Shown here: positions 30,174-36,314 of the stretch, piece after piece | How the letters are laid out: each line of letters starts with the position of its first letter | Numbering within the stretch: the stretch's first letter is position 1 | NCBI GenBank assembly: GCA_001782075.1 | Contig: MFNO01000017.1 | Coordinates: 1-36,314 of the forward strand | Source: Candidatus Levybacteria bacterium RIFCSPHIGHO2_01_FULL_38_26 | GTDB taxonomy: Bacteria; Patescibacteriota; Microgenomatia; Levybacterales; UBA12049 | Length of the DNA stretch: 36,314 nucleotides | Direction: 5' to 3' | Program-made: the position numbers and the translations under genes | The notes under the pieces: generated by a model | The model's input: only the letters and a program-made list of their open reading frames with translations | Told to the model about the DNA's origin: nothing | The model's database searches: none

Positions 30174-30422
30174 ATGCTAAAAAAATCCGATCCTCACTCA
30201 AGCGCCAAAGCAATCATCGCTTTTCTAATTATTGTAGTGGCACTTGTTATCTTAGTTATTTTCCAGCAAAACAGATACAATATTATTGAAGCAGGCAGTT
30301 TTCAGCCTTTTATTTTTCTAGCTTTTCTTGGATCCGCTCTTCTTCTGACCCTGCTTTTCCTGGTCAACAATTCAGGAATAGGCGCAACCAAAAAATCAAA
30401 AAGCAGGAAAAAAAGAAGATAA
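30174..30422 (+). CDS. Small two-helix membrane protein
   Basis: An 82-residue protein with two membrane helices (AIIAFLIIVVALVILVIF and PFIFLAFLGSALLLTLLFLV) and a strongly basic tail KKSKSRKKRR. It stands ahead of the Hpt-receiver-pilB cluster and is read from a good promoter. It could be a membrane adaptor or a pilus-associated protein, but no family is recognised. Confidence 0.7.
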   Translation: MLKKSDPHSSAKAIIAFLIIVVALVILVIFQQNRYNIIEAGSFQPFIFLAFLGSALLLTLLFLVNNSGIGATKKSKSRKKRR

Positions 30423-30477
30423 CGCCCCAAAAGCCCTCCATTGACAACAATATCATCTGGGAACTATAGTAAATATA

Positions 30478-30855
30478 ATGACCACCGTTGATTTGTCATC
30501 TTTTAAGGGTTTGTACGTTAAAACCAGCCGCGACTATCTAAACAAATTAAAGCAGGATTTGGAAAGACTACTCAAAGACCCTACCGACCAAAACTCTATC
30601 AACTCTATCCATATATCCGCTCACTCTCTATCCACCCAGGCTGCCGTTACCGGCTACAAAAATGCAGAGCGTCTCTCAGGAATCATTGAAAAAACATTCA
30701 AAAAACTCAAGGAAGAAAAATTAAAAGCTTCCCCAGGGTTATTGACCTTGTTAAACGATGCTGTAAGAAGTCTTTCTGAATGCATAGACTCAATTGAGAA
30801 TAACGACGAAGAGACTGACTTGTCGGATGTAAGCAACAAACTAGAAAAATTATGA
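30478..30855 (+). CDS. Hpt (histidine phosphotransfer) domain protein
   Basis: A 125-residue helical protein. The Hpt signature ISAHSLSTQAAVTGYKNAER followed by LSGIIE matches xAHxLKGxAxxxGxxxLxxLxxxIE, with His49 as the phosphate carrier. The usual Lys of HSLK is Ser here. It stands alone, with no kinase or receiver domain attached, and is directly followed by a CheY-like gene and pilB. This suggests a relay that controls pilus extension. The stop lies within a palindromic repeat. Confidence 0.85.
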   Translation: MTTVDLSSFKGLYVKTSRDYLNKLKQDLERLLKDPTDQNSINSIHISAHSLSTQAAVTGYKNAERLSGIIEKTFKKLKEEKLKASPGLLTLLNDAVRSLSECIDSIENNDEETDLSDVSNKLEKL

Positions 30856-30895
30856 CCCTTCGATAAACTCAGGGTCATGGTGAGCGAAGTCGAAC
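30854..30895. repeat. Palindromic repeat (CCCTTCGATAAACTCAGGGTC type) between Hpt and receiver genes
   Basis: GACCCTTCGATAAACTCAGG then GTCATGGTGAGCGAAGTCGAAC. It contains the inverted pair GACCCT/AGGGTC and covers the last base of the Hpt gene up to the start of the receiver gene at 30897. A half copy is inside the helicase gene (8270-8286). Confidence 0.7.
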
Positions 30896-30896
30896 T

Positions 30897-31271
30897 ATGA
30901 AAGTACTTATAATAGAAGACGATCTCTTTTTTCAAAAATTTTATTCAACCAAGCTAACCGAGGTTGGTTTTACAGCAGATGTTGCATCTGATGGAGAACA
31001 GGGTATTGCCAAAGCCAGGGAATTCATGCCGGACCTGATAATCCTTGATATTATCATGCCCAAACGGGACGGTTTTGGTTTTTTGGAGGATGTTGCCCAA
31101 GACGAGGGGCTAAAAAAAATTCCTATTTTGGTGTTCTCGACCTTGGGACAAGAACAGGATGTGCAAAAAGCTCTATCTCTTGGAGCCGTAGGATATGTCA
31201 ATAAAACCTTTTTTGATTTTGACAAGCTAAAAGAAAGGATTGAGGAAGCTATAAAAGCGAAAAGACCTTAA
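30897..31271 (+). CDS. CheY-like receiver protein of the pilus locus
   Basis: A 124-residue single-domain receiver with acidic pocket IIEDDLFF, phospho-site Asp51 in LIILDIIMPKRDG, Ser/Thr in VFSTLGQ and Lys in YVNKTFFD. It follows the Hpt gene and precedes pilB. The ATG sits directly after a palindromic repeat with no ribosome site. Its stop codon abuts the structured element (31272-31373). It may receive phosphate from Hpt and act on the PilB motor, as PilG/PilH-type receivers do in other bacteria. Confidence 0.9.
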   Translation: MKVLIIEDDLFFQKFYSTKLTEVGFTADVASDGEQGIAKAREFMPDLIILDIIMPKRDGFGFLEDVAQDEGLKKIPILVFSTLGQEQDVQKALSLGAVGYVNKTFFDFDKLKERIEEAIKAKRP

Positions 31272-31373
31272 GCGGGTGGCACGCCTGGAGGGCTCCCGAC
31301 AGCGCGCACGCGTTCGGTTCCGAAGGAGAGACTAGCGGAGCACTGACGGGAGGAAAGGCGGGACAGGACCCGC
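31272..31373 (+). ncRNA. Structured RNA-like element, copy 1, upstream of pilB
   Basis: 102 bases, roughly two-thirds G+C, in an AT-rich setting. Paired arms by eye: GCGGGT (31272-31277) with ACCCGC (31368-31373); CGCCT (31282-31286) with AGGCG (31356-31360); CTCCCG (31293-31298) with CGGGAG (31347-31352); CAG (31300-31302) with CTG (31343-31345). The apical ~40 bases are variable in copy 2. GCTCC (31292-31296) could pair instead with GGAGC (31337-31341), an alternative fold. The element ends 8 bases before the pilB ATG and contains the only SD-like sequences (GGAGG and AGGA), so it may control pilB translation. It starts at the base after the preceding stop. No match to a known riboswitch class was recognised. 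Confidence 0.75.
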
Positions 31374-31381
31374 GTTAAACC

Positions 31382-33037
31382 ATGATTATATCTGACGAAC
31401 AATTAAAAGCACTGATTCTAAAAGACAAAATTGCCGATGAAAAAAGGCTTGAAGAATTATCCTCTCTTGCCAAAGCATCAAAAATTCCTCTTGCCGATGC
31501 TCTTATCCAAAATGACGTAATATCTGATGAAAACTTGGGAGTTTTGGAAGCTGATTTTCTAAAACTTCCATTTATCATCCTCTCGAAAATATCAATTCCC
31601 GAGGAAGTCTTCAAGCTTGTTCCGGAAAGAATAGCCAGAAAGCAAAAAATTGTTCCTTTTGCCAGAGACCAAAGCGGAATAAAACTTGCCATGGCAGATC
31701 CCAGAAACAAAGAAATTCAGGAATTTGTCGCCAAAAAAACCGGTGAAAAAATATCTGTATATTTGGCAACGCAAAAAGATATCAACAACATACTTTATAT
31801 CTACAGAAAAGACCTACAAAAAATCTTTGATGAGCTTTTGCAAAAACCCAATGTATCCGCCGCGGAAATTGTGGATCTTATTGTCCAATACGCGTACGAG
31901 GATAAAGCCTCGGATATCCATATAGAACCAAAGGAAAATGAGTCGCTAATTCGCTTTAGAATTGACGGTATTCTTCACGACATCTCAATACTTCCCACAA
32001 ACCTACATGATCAGATAATTACCCGCATCAAAATCTTGTCTCGGCTTCGAACAGACGAACATCTAAGCCCGCAGGATGGAAAATTGCGCGTGAAACTTCC
32101 TGAAGAAGACCTGGATATAAGAGTATCTATCATCCCAATTGCCGATGGTGAAAAAACGGTTATGCGGCTTCTCTCTTCCCATTCTGGACAATTTTCACTT
32201 TTGGATCTTGGCATGCAGGAAGCAGATCTCAAAAAAGTTTCTGATGGATATAAAAAATCTTATGGCATGATTTTATCAACCGGCCCCACTGGCTCTGGTA
32301 AAACGACGTCTATCTATGCTATTTTGAAAATTTTAAACACGCGGGATATAAATGTAACTACAATTGAAGACCCTATCGAATACAGAATTCAAGGAGTAAA
32401 TCAAATCCAAACCAATATGAAAACCAATCTTACATTCGCAGGAGGACTTCGTTCAATTCTGCGTCAAGACCCGAATGTTATTTTTGTCGGAGAAATAAGA
32501 GACAAAGAAACCGCCGGAATCGCTGTCAACGCCGCTCTTACAGGGCACTTGGTCTTATCAACCGTCCATACAAATGATGCGGCAACAACACTGCCAAGAC
32601 TTACAGATATGGATATTGAACCATTTCTTGTTGCCTCAACTATAAATGTGATTATTGCCCAAAGACTGATTCGAAAGATCTGCGAGATGTGCAAAACTTC
32701 TGTAAATATAGCCCAAACCGACCTCACAAAAAACATCCCCGCGGAAACAATCAGACAGCACTTTGGCAGCGACAAAGAAATTCGCATATACAAAGGAGCT
32801 GGATGTAAAGTCTGTCACAACACAGGATACAGCGGCAGAATCGGAATATTTGAGGTTTTAGAGGTAAGCAAGGAGATCAAGAAATTGATTCTTGAGCGCT
32901 CCGACTCAGATGTTATTACTGCAAAAGCAGTAGAAGAAGGCATGTCAACCATGCTAGATGATGGCTTGGAAAAAGTTAAAAAAAGCCTGACTACTCTTGA
33001 GGAGGTACTTAGAGTTACAAAAGTAGAATCACTATGA
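31382..33037 (+). CDS. pilB: Type IV pilus extension ATPase PilB/GspE
   Basis: A 551-residue hexameric motor that powers pilus assembly. The N-terminal MshEN-like domain (LEADFLKLPFIILSKISIPE) is followed by the ATPase: Walker A GPTGSGKTTSIYA (residue 301 on), Asp box IEDPIEYRIQGVNQIQ, Walker B LRQDPNVIFVGEIRDKETA, and His box STVHTNDAATTLPRL. The four-Cys zinc motif is CEMC...CKVCHNTGYSGRIGIFE. It overlaps pilC by 4 bases. The leader is the structured element. Confidence 0.96.
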   Translation: MIISDEQLKALILKDKIADEKRLEELSSLAKASKIPLADALIQNDVISDENLGVLEADFLKLPFIILSKISIPEEVFKLVPERIARKQKIVPFARDQSGIKLAMADPRNKEIQEFVAKKTGEKISVYLATQKDINNILYIYRKDLQKIFDELLQKPNVSAAEIVDLIVQYAYEDKASDIHIEPKENESLIRFRIDGILHDISILPTNLHDQIITRIKILSRLRTDEHLSPQDGKLRVKLPEEDLDIRVSIIPIADGEKTVMRLLSSHSGQFSLLDLGMQEADLKKVSDGYKKSYGMILSTGPTGSGKTTSIYAILKILNTRDINVTTIEDPIEYRIQGVNQIQTNMKTNLTFAGGLRSILRQDPNVIFVGEIRDKETAGIAVNAALTGHLVLSTVHTNDAATTLPRLTDMDIEPFLVASTINVIIAQRLIRKICEMCKTSVNIAQTDLTKNIPAETIRQHFGSDKEIRIYKGAGCKVCHNTGYSGRIGIFEVLEVSKEIKKLILERSDSDVITAKAVEEGMSTMLDDGLEKVKKSLTTLEEVLRVTKVESL

Positions 33038-34089
33038 CAGCGACAAAAAATATTTCTATCTCAACAAATGAAAAAATCGCCTTTGTGAGCAATTTATCAA
33101 CCATGCTTGAGGCAGGAATTCCAATACTTGACACGCTTGATTCCCTCCTTGAGGATTCAAAAGGAAATTTAAAAAAAGTCCTGGAAACAGTTAGGGAGGA
33201 CGTATCCTCGGGGAAAAGAATATCTTTTGCTTTTGGCAAATTTCCCAAGGTATTTGATAATGTGACCGTAAATATAATAAAGGCTTCCGAGGAATCAGGC
33301 ACCCTTGATGTAGTTCTTAAGGACTTAAGAGAAAATATTACCAAAGAAACAGAATTTAACGACAAAATAAAATCGGCTCTAATCTACCCGGCTGTGATAC
33401 TGGTGGTTTTTTTGGGAGTTCTGATCGTCATTCTTACTTTTGTTATCCCAAAAATCTCTCAAGTTTTTACAAGGCTTAAAGTCGAGCTTCCTCTTCCAAC
33501 CCAAATACTAATATTTACGTCAAATCTTGTACTCAACTATACTCTGCCGACAATAATAGTAACTCTCGGTCTTGCCTTGGGATCATTCTTTTTGTACAAA
33601 AAAAACAAAAAGTTTTTTCTAAATGTTTTCTTCTCTCTTCCTGTTGTTGCAAATCTGGCAAAAGAAATTGATCTGACAAGATTTTCCCATAGCCTATATC
33701 TGCTTCTTAACGCAGGAATACCAATCGGATCGGCTCTTGAGCTAACCCAGGAAGTCGTATCAAAAAAAGACGTTGAAAAAGCAATTATTCATGCCAGGGA
33801 ATCAGTTTCGTCTGGTAAAAAATTATCAGAAGGGCTAAAGGACAAGAAAAAAACAATTCCAAGCATTATGATCAAGCTCATAGAAGCAGGAGAAAAAAGC
33901 GGCTCTTTGGAAAAATCAATGCAGGACATTTCCAAATACTTTGAATATCAGGTTGGCAAAACATTGGCAGCAACTACAGTACTTCTTGAACCGGTCGTAT
34001 TGGTCTTGACTGGAATTGTAATTGGCGGCATGATGCTCTCAATTATAGCTCCAATTTACGGACTGGTAGGACAAATAGGAGCGAGATAA
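33034..34089 (+). CDS. pilC: Type IV pilus inner-membrane platform protein PilC/GspF
   Basis: A 351-residue integral membrane protein with two T2SSF domains. The first (FVSNLSTMLEAGIPILDTLD) and second (FSHSLYLLLNAGIPIGSALE) are similar, each followed by helices including IYPAVILVVFLGVLIVILTF and LEPVVLVLTGIVIGGMML. GEKSGSLEKSMQDISKYFE and EESGTLDVVLKDL are the standard GExSGxL motifs. It anchors PilB at the membrane. Its start overlaps the pilB stop as ATGA, and the pseudopilin gene begins 2 bases after its stop. Confidence 0.96.
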   Translation: MTATKNISISTNEKIAFVSNLSTMLEAGIPILDTLDSLLEDSKGNLKKVLETVREDVSSGKRISFAFGKFPKVFDNVTVNIIKASEESGTLDVVLKDLRENITKETEFNDKIKSALIYPAVILVVFLGVLIVILTFVIPKISQVFTRLKVELPLPTQILIFTSNLVLNYTLPTIIVTLGLALGSFFLYKKNKKFFLNVFFSLPVVANLAKEIDLTRFSHSLYLLLNAGIPIGSALELTQEVVSKKDVEKAIIHARESVSSGKKLSEGLKDKKKTIPSIMIKLIEAGEKSGSLEKSMQDISKYFEYQVGKTLAATTVLLEPVVLVLTGIVIGGMMLSIIAPIYGLVGQIGAR

Positions 34090-34091
34090 AG

Positions 34092-34574
34092 ATGTTAAAC
34101 GCGCAAAAAGGGTTTACCCTTCCAGAGCTTCTTCTTGTAATGGGGATATTGACTATACTTTTTGGCTTTATAACCATCAATCTTCTAAATTTCAGGCAAA
34201 AATCAGTATTAAATACAACAGTTGATACTGTTGTGTCCGATCTAAAAAGCCAGCAAAACAAAGCCATGGTGGGAGATACCCAAGGATCTGGAACGATTAG
34301 TGATTATGGAGTGTATTTTGAATCAGACAGATATATCCTATTCCGCGGATCATCATACAACCCCCTTGAACCCAGTAACTTCAGCATTGATCTAGATCCG
34401 TCGCATACTTTTTCAGATATCGATGTGCCTAGTTCAAGTATTATCTTTGAAAAAGGAAGCGGACAAATGACTGGATGGACAGCTGCCACAGATACAGTTA
34501 CTCTTACAGACTCCACAAATGGAAACCAGAAAATAATTCAGATAAATATATATGGAGCAATAACTATACCGTAA
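34092..34574 (+). CDS. Pseudopilin (GspH/FimT-like)
   Basis: A 160-residue type IV pilin-like protein. The prepilin peptidase site is QKG|FTLPELLLVMGILTILFG with Glu at position 5 of the mature chain, followed by a 20-residue hydrophobic helix. The C-terminal part is a beta-rich head (YGVYFESDRYILFRG, QKIIQINIYGAITI) typical of minor pilins. It is the third gene of the pilB-pilC run. No prepilin peptidase gene is seen in the window. Confidence 0.9.
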   Translation: MLNAQKGFTLPELLLVMGILTILFGFITINLLNFRQKSVLNTTVDTVVSDLKSQQNKAMVGDTQGSGTISDYGVYFESDRYILFRGSSYNPLEPSNFSIDLDPSHTFSDIDVPSSSIIFEKGSGQMTGWTAATDTVTLTDSTNGNQKIIQINIYGAITIP

Positions 34575-34585
34575 ATACAATATCG

Positions 34586-34690
34586 GACGGGTGGCACGCC
34601 TGGAGGGCTCCCGACAGCGCGCACGCGTTCGGTTCCTAAAAGAGAGACTAGCGGAGCACTGACGGGAGGAAAGGCGGGACAGGACCCGTC
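34586..34690 (+). ncRNA. Structured RNA-like element, copy 2, upstream of the last prepilin gene
   Basis: Almost identical to copy 1. The closing stem is GACGGGT (34586-34592) with ACCCGTC (34684-34690). The base pair that is G-C in copy 1 is A-T here, a compensatory change that keeps the stem. Other differences fall only in the apical segment (CCTAAAAGAGAG here, CCGAAGGAGAG in copy 1, one base longer). The element lies between the pseudopilin stop (34574) and the next ATG (34697), ending 6 bases before that ATG, the same placement as at pilB. No T-run follows, so it is not a simple terminator. Confidence 0.75.
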
Positions 34691-34696
34691 AAATAT

Positions 34697-36314
34697 ATGA
34701 GAGGACAAACATTAGTCGAATTGCTTTTGGTTATCGGGCTGTCAGCCATTATTTTGCCTGCGCTTCTTACCGGGCTTGTTGCCGGAAGATCTGGAAAAGC
34801 CCAGCAATCCCAGCGTCTGGAGGCAGTAACTATTCTAAAAGAAACAGAAGAAGCTCTAAGAAATGTTAGGGAAAACGACTGGAATACTTTTGCCGCTTAT
34901 CAGTCTATTTGCCCATGTCATCCAGAAGTTTCGGGATCTTCCTGGATACTGGACGCTGGCACTGAAACCATAAACGGATTTACCAGATCTGTAGCCATAA
35001 GCGATGTAGAAAGGGATGCAAGCGGAGCAATTGTTTCAAGTGCAGGAACAATTGACCCCTCATCCAAAAAACTTGTAATTACGGTCTCTTGGGATACACC
35101 CCTGCCCTCATCAATTGAATCCACAATATATCTAATGCGGCTTGACAACATAACATATACAGAAACCACAGAAGCGGAGTTTGACAACGGCACTGGAACA
35201 GCCATAGCAGTCACCAACACAAGCGGCGGGGAAATTATACTGGGCGGCGGCGGACAAGGCAACTGGTGCGAACCGGGAGATTCAATTTTGGAAGAACTTA
35301 ATTATCCAGGAACTGCGGAAGCCAGAGCAATAACAGCTATTGAGGGGAGAGCATTTACCGGAACGGGGGCAAATGCTTCCGGACTTCCGTTTGCAAATAT
35401 TGCAATATCAAATACTAATCCTCCGATTGCGTCAATCATAGATACTTACACCAATGTGTCTCCGCCCAAAACCAATGATGTTTTTGGCGAAGAGGATTAT
35501 GCGTATATCGCAACCGATGAAAACAACGGAGAAATTATAATCATAGATTTAACAACTACTCCATACAGCAGGATAGGAGAGTTCAATCCGTCAGGAAACA
35601 ATAAAGGAATGAACGTCTTTGTAGTCGGCAACGTAGGATATATGACCACATTTGTTGGCAATAAATTCCGCACCTTTGATCTGACCAGCAAGACAGGCTT
35701 TCGGCCTCAGCATGGACAAGTAGAACTTGCAGGAATAGGAAACTCTATATATATAAAGGGAAACTATGCGTATGTGACGACCAGCTCTTCTTCTACCCAG
35801 TTGCATATTATTGATGTCTTGAATCCCGCAAGCCCCCAGATTGTCGGTTCTGTTTCACTGACAAATGTCGGCGGCCGGGATGTGTATGTAAACGACACGG
35901 GTACGCGGGCATACGTCGTGACTGCAAACTCGGCAGGCAATCCCGAATTTTTCATCATTGATATTACCGATAAGGAAAATCCATTTGTTATACCAGGTGG
36001 TACGTATGATACCGGCGCTATGAGCCCAACCGGCATCCGCGTGGTACCCGGAAATCGGGCTCTTGTCGTTGGCGAGTCCGCAGGAGAGAGGTATCAGGTC
36101 CTCGATATTGGTGATGAAAGCGCACCTGTTCGCTGTGGAGGAATGGATATCAATGTTGATGTATATGGCATTGACGCAGTTTTGGAAGAAGACGGCGATG
36201 CGTACTCATACATTGTAACCGCAGACGCAAATGCGGAGTTTAAGATTATCGAGGGAGGTCCCGGAGGGCAATTTGCTTCAGACGGCACTTTTGAATCCCA
36301 AACTATCCCAATCC
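34697..36314 (+). CDS. Prepilin-like protein with LVIVD-repeat beta-propeller (partial)
   Basis: An open frame from ATG 34697 that runs off the right edge after about 539 residues. The N terminus MRG|QTLVELLLVIGLSAIIL has the class III-like prepilin site (Gly then Q-T-L-V-E, Glu5) and a hydrophobic helix. After a beta-rich linker region (VRENDWNTF, GFTRSVAISDVERDASGA, LVITVSW) come LVIVD-type blades: AYVTTSSSSTQLHIIDVLNP, AYVVTANSAGNPEFFIIDIT, ALVVGESAGERYQVLDIG. Such pilin-tip adhesin or sensor proteins would display the propeller on the pilus. It is preceded by the second structured element. It ends in the cut edge, so size and further domains are unknown. Confidence 0.85.
   Translation, partial: MRGQTLVELLLVIGLSAIILPALLTGLVAGRSGKAQQSQRLEAVTILKETEEALRNVRENDWNTFAAYQSICPCHPEVSGSSWILDAGTETINGFTRSVAISDVERDASGAIVSSAGTIDPSSKKLVITVSWDTPLPSSIESTIYLMRLDNITYTETTEAEFDNGTGTAIAVTNTSGGEIILGGGGQGNWCEPGDSILEELNYPGTAEARAITAIEGRAFTGTGANASGLPFANIAISNTNPPIASIIDTYTNVSPPKTNDVFGEEDYAYIATDENNGEIIIIDLTTTPYSRIGEFNPSGNNKGMNVFVVGNVGYMTTFVGNKFRTFDLTSKTGFRPQHGQVELAGIGNSIYIKGNYAYVTTSSSSTQLHIIDVLNPASPQIVGSVSLTNVGGRDVYVNDTGTRAYVVTANSAGNPEFFIIDITDKENPFVIPGGTYDTGAMSPTGIRVVPGNRALVVGESAGERYQVLDIGDESAPVRCGGMDINVDVYGIDAVLEEDGDAYSYIVTADANAEFKIIEGGPGGQFASDGTFESQTIPI

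Noticed and set aside
31272-31373. Match of the repeated element to T-box, glycine, cobalamin, SAM or c-di-GMP riboswitches, hammerhead or HDV-like ribozymes
   Set aside because: The GGGTGGCACG and GAGGAAAGG stretches look superficially like T-box, glycine-riboswitch or RNase P segments, but the required helices and core motifs were not found by eye. Only a covariance search can decide.
31272-34690. The element pair as template and variable repeats of a diversity-generating retroelement
   Set aside because: The copies are non-coding, no reverse transcriptase is in the window, and the differences are not concentrated at adenines.
34917-34940. TGTCATCCAGAAGTTTCGGG in the last prepilin gene as another GTCATCC repeat copy
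   Set aside because: Only one arm is similar, and the peptide CHPEVSGSSW resembles a normal stretch of this prepilin type, so it may be native.
1-36314. tRNA or rRNA genes
   Set aside because: No T-loop (GGTTCGAATCC-like) or conserved rRNA stretch was noticed by eye; a tRNAscan or Infernal run would be needed to exclude them.

Overview
The window looks like a chromosome segment from an uncultivated Candidate Phyla Radiation bacterium, most likely a Microgenomates-type lineage. This is inferred from several things. Base composition is AT-rich. Genes are compact and tightly packed. Transketolase is split into two genes. There are Chlor_Arch_YYY (DUF2298) membrane proteins, a simple pilB/pilC/pseudopilin locus, and short palindromic repeats inserted in frame inside genes. 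TGA is used as a stop codon, which argues against the recoded CPR lineages. No rRNA, tRNA or CRISPR array was recognised by eye.

Layout. 1-11025: envelope and surface-sugar functions (three GT-C-like or DUF2298 multi-pass proteins, a LytR-CpsA-Psr transferase, a FemABX aminoacyltransferase), with a deoxyribosyltransferase-like protein, a compact triosephosphate isomerase and a UvrD-family helicase among them. 11039-13191: a small methyltransferase, a stand-alone M41-like zinc peptidase, and a nickel superoxide dismutase with its dedicated S26 peptidase. 13283-21552: a carbon-metabolism block with a PfkB kinase, a DUF2090 aldolase-like protein, RpiB, type II glycerate kinase, a methyltransferase-like protein, split transketolase and a GlcD-type FAD dehydrogenase. 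21576-24626: signalling, with an OmpR-type regulator, a MASE1 histidine kinase, a receiver protein and a 59-residue stand-alone HisKA-like protein. 24758-29795, all on the minus strand: an exported-protein locus with a two-repeat curlin-like protein, an RTX protein, a lamin-tail protein, a SipW-type signal peptidase, a TasA/CalY-like protein and another secreted protein, plus a broken four-helix-bundle gene. 29904-36314: small membrane proteins, then a pilus locus (Hpt, CheY-like receiver, PilB, PilC, pseudopilin, and a prepilin-LVIVD propeller protein that runs off the window).

The most striking unexplained signal is a ~103-nt GC-rich element present twice in the pilus locus, once directly before pilB and once directly before the last prepilin-like gene. 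The copies are nearly identical. Their closing stem differs by a compensatory base-pair change, which points to a structured RNA rather than a plain DNA repeat. Second in interest are several families of palindromic and AT-rich repeats embedded in frame in coding sequences, five of them in one gene. Two modes of translation start also appear. Several genes have a -10 box 6-8 nt before the ATG, consistent with leaderless mRNA, while exported-protein genes have full Shine-Dalgarno sequences.

All calls were made by reading the sequence and from family knowledge. No database search or folding program was run.
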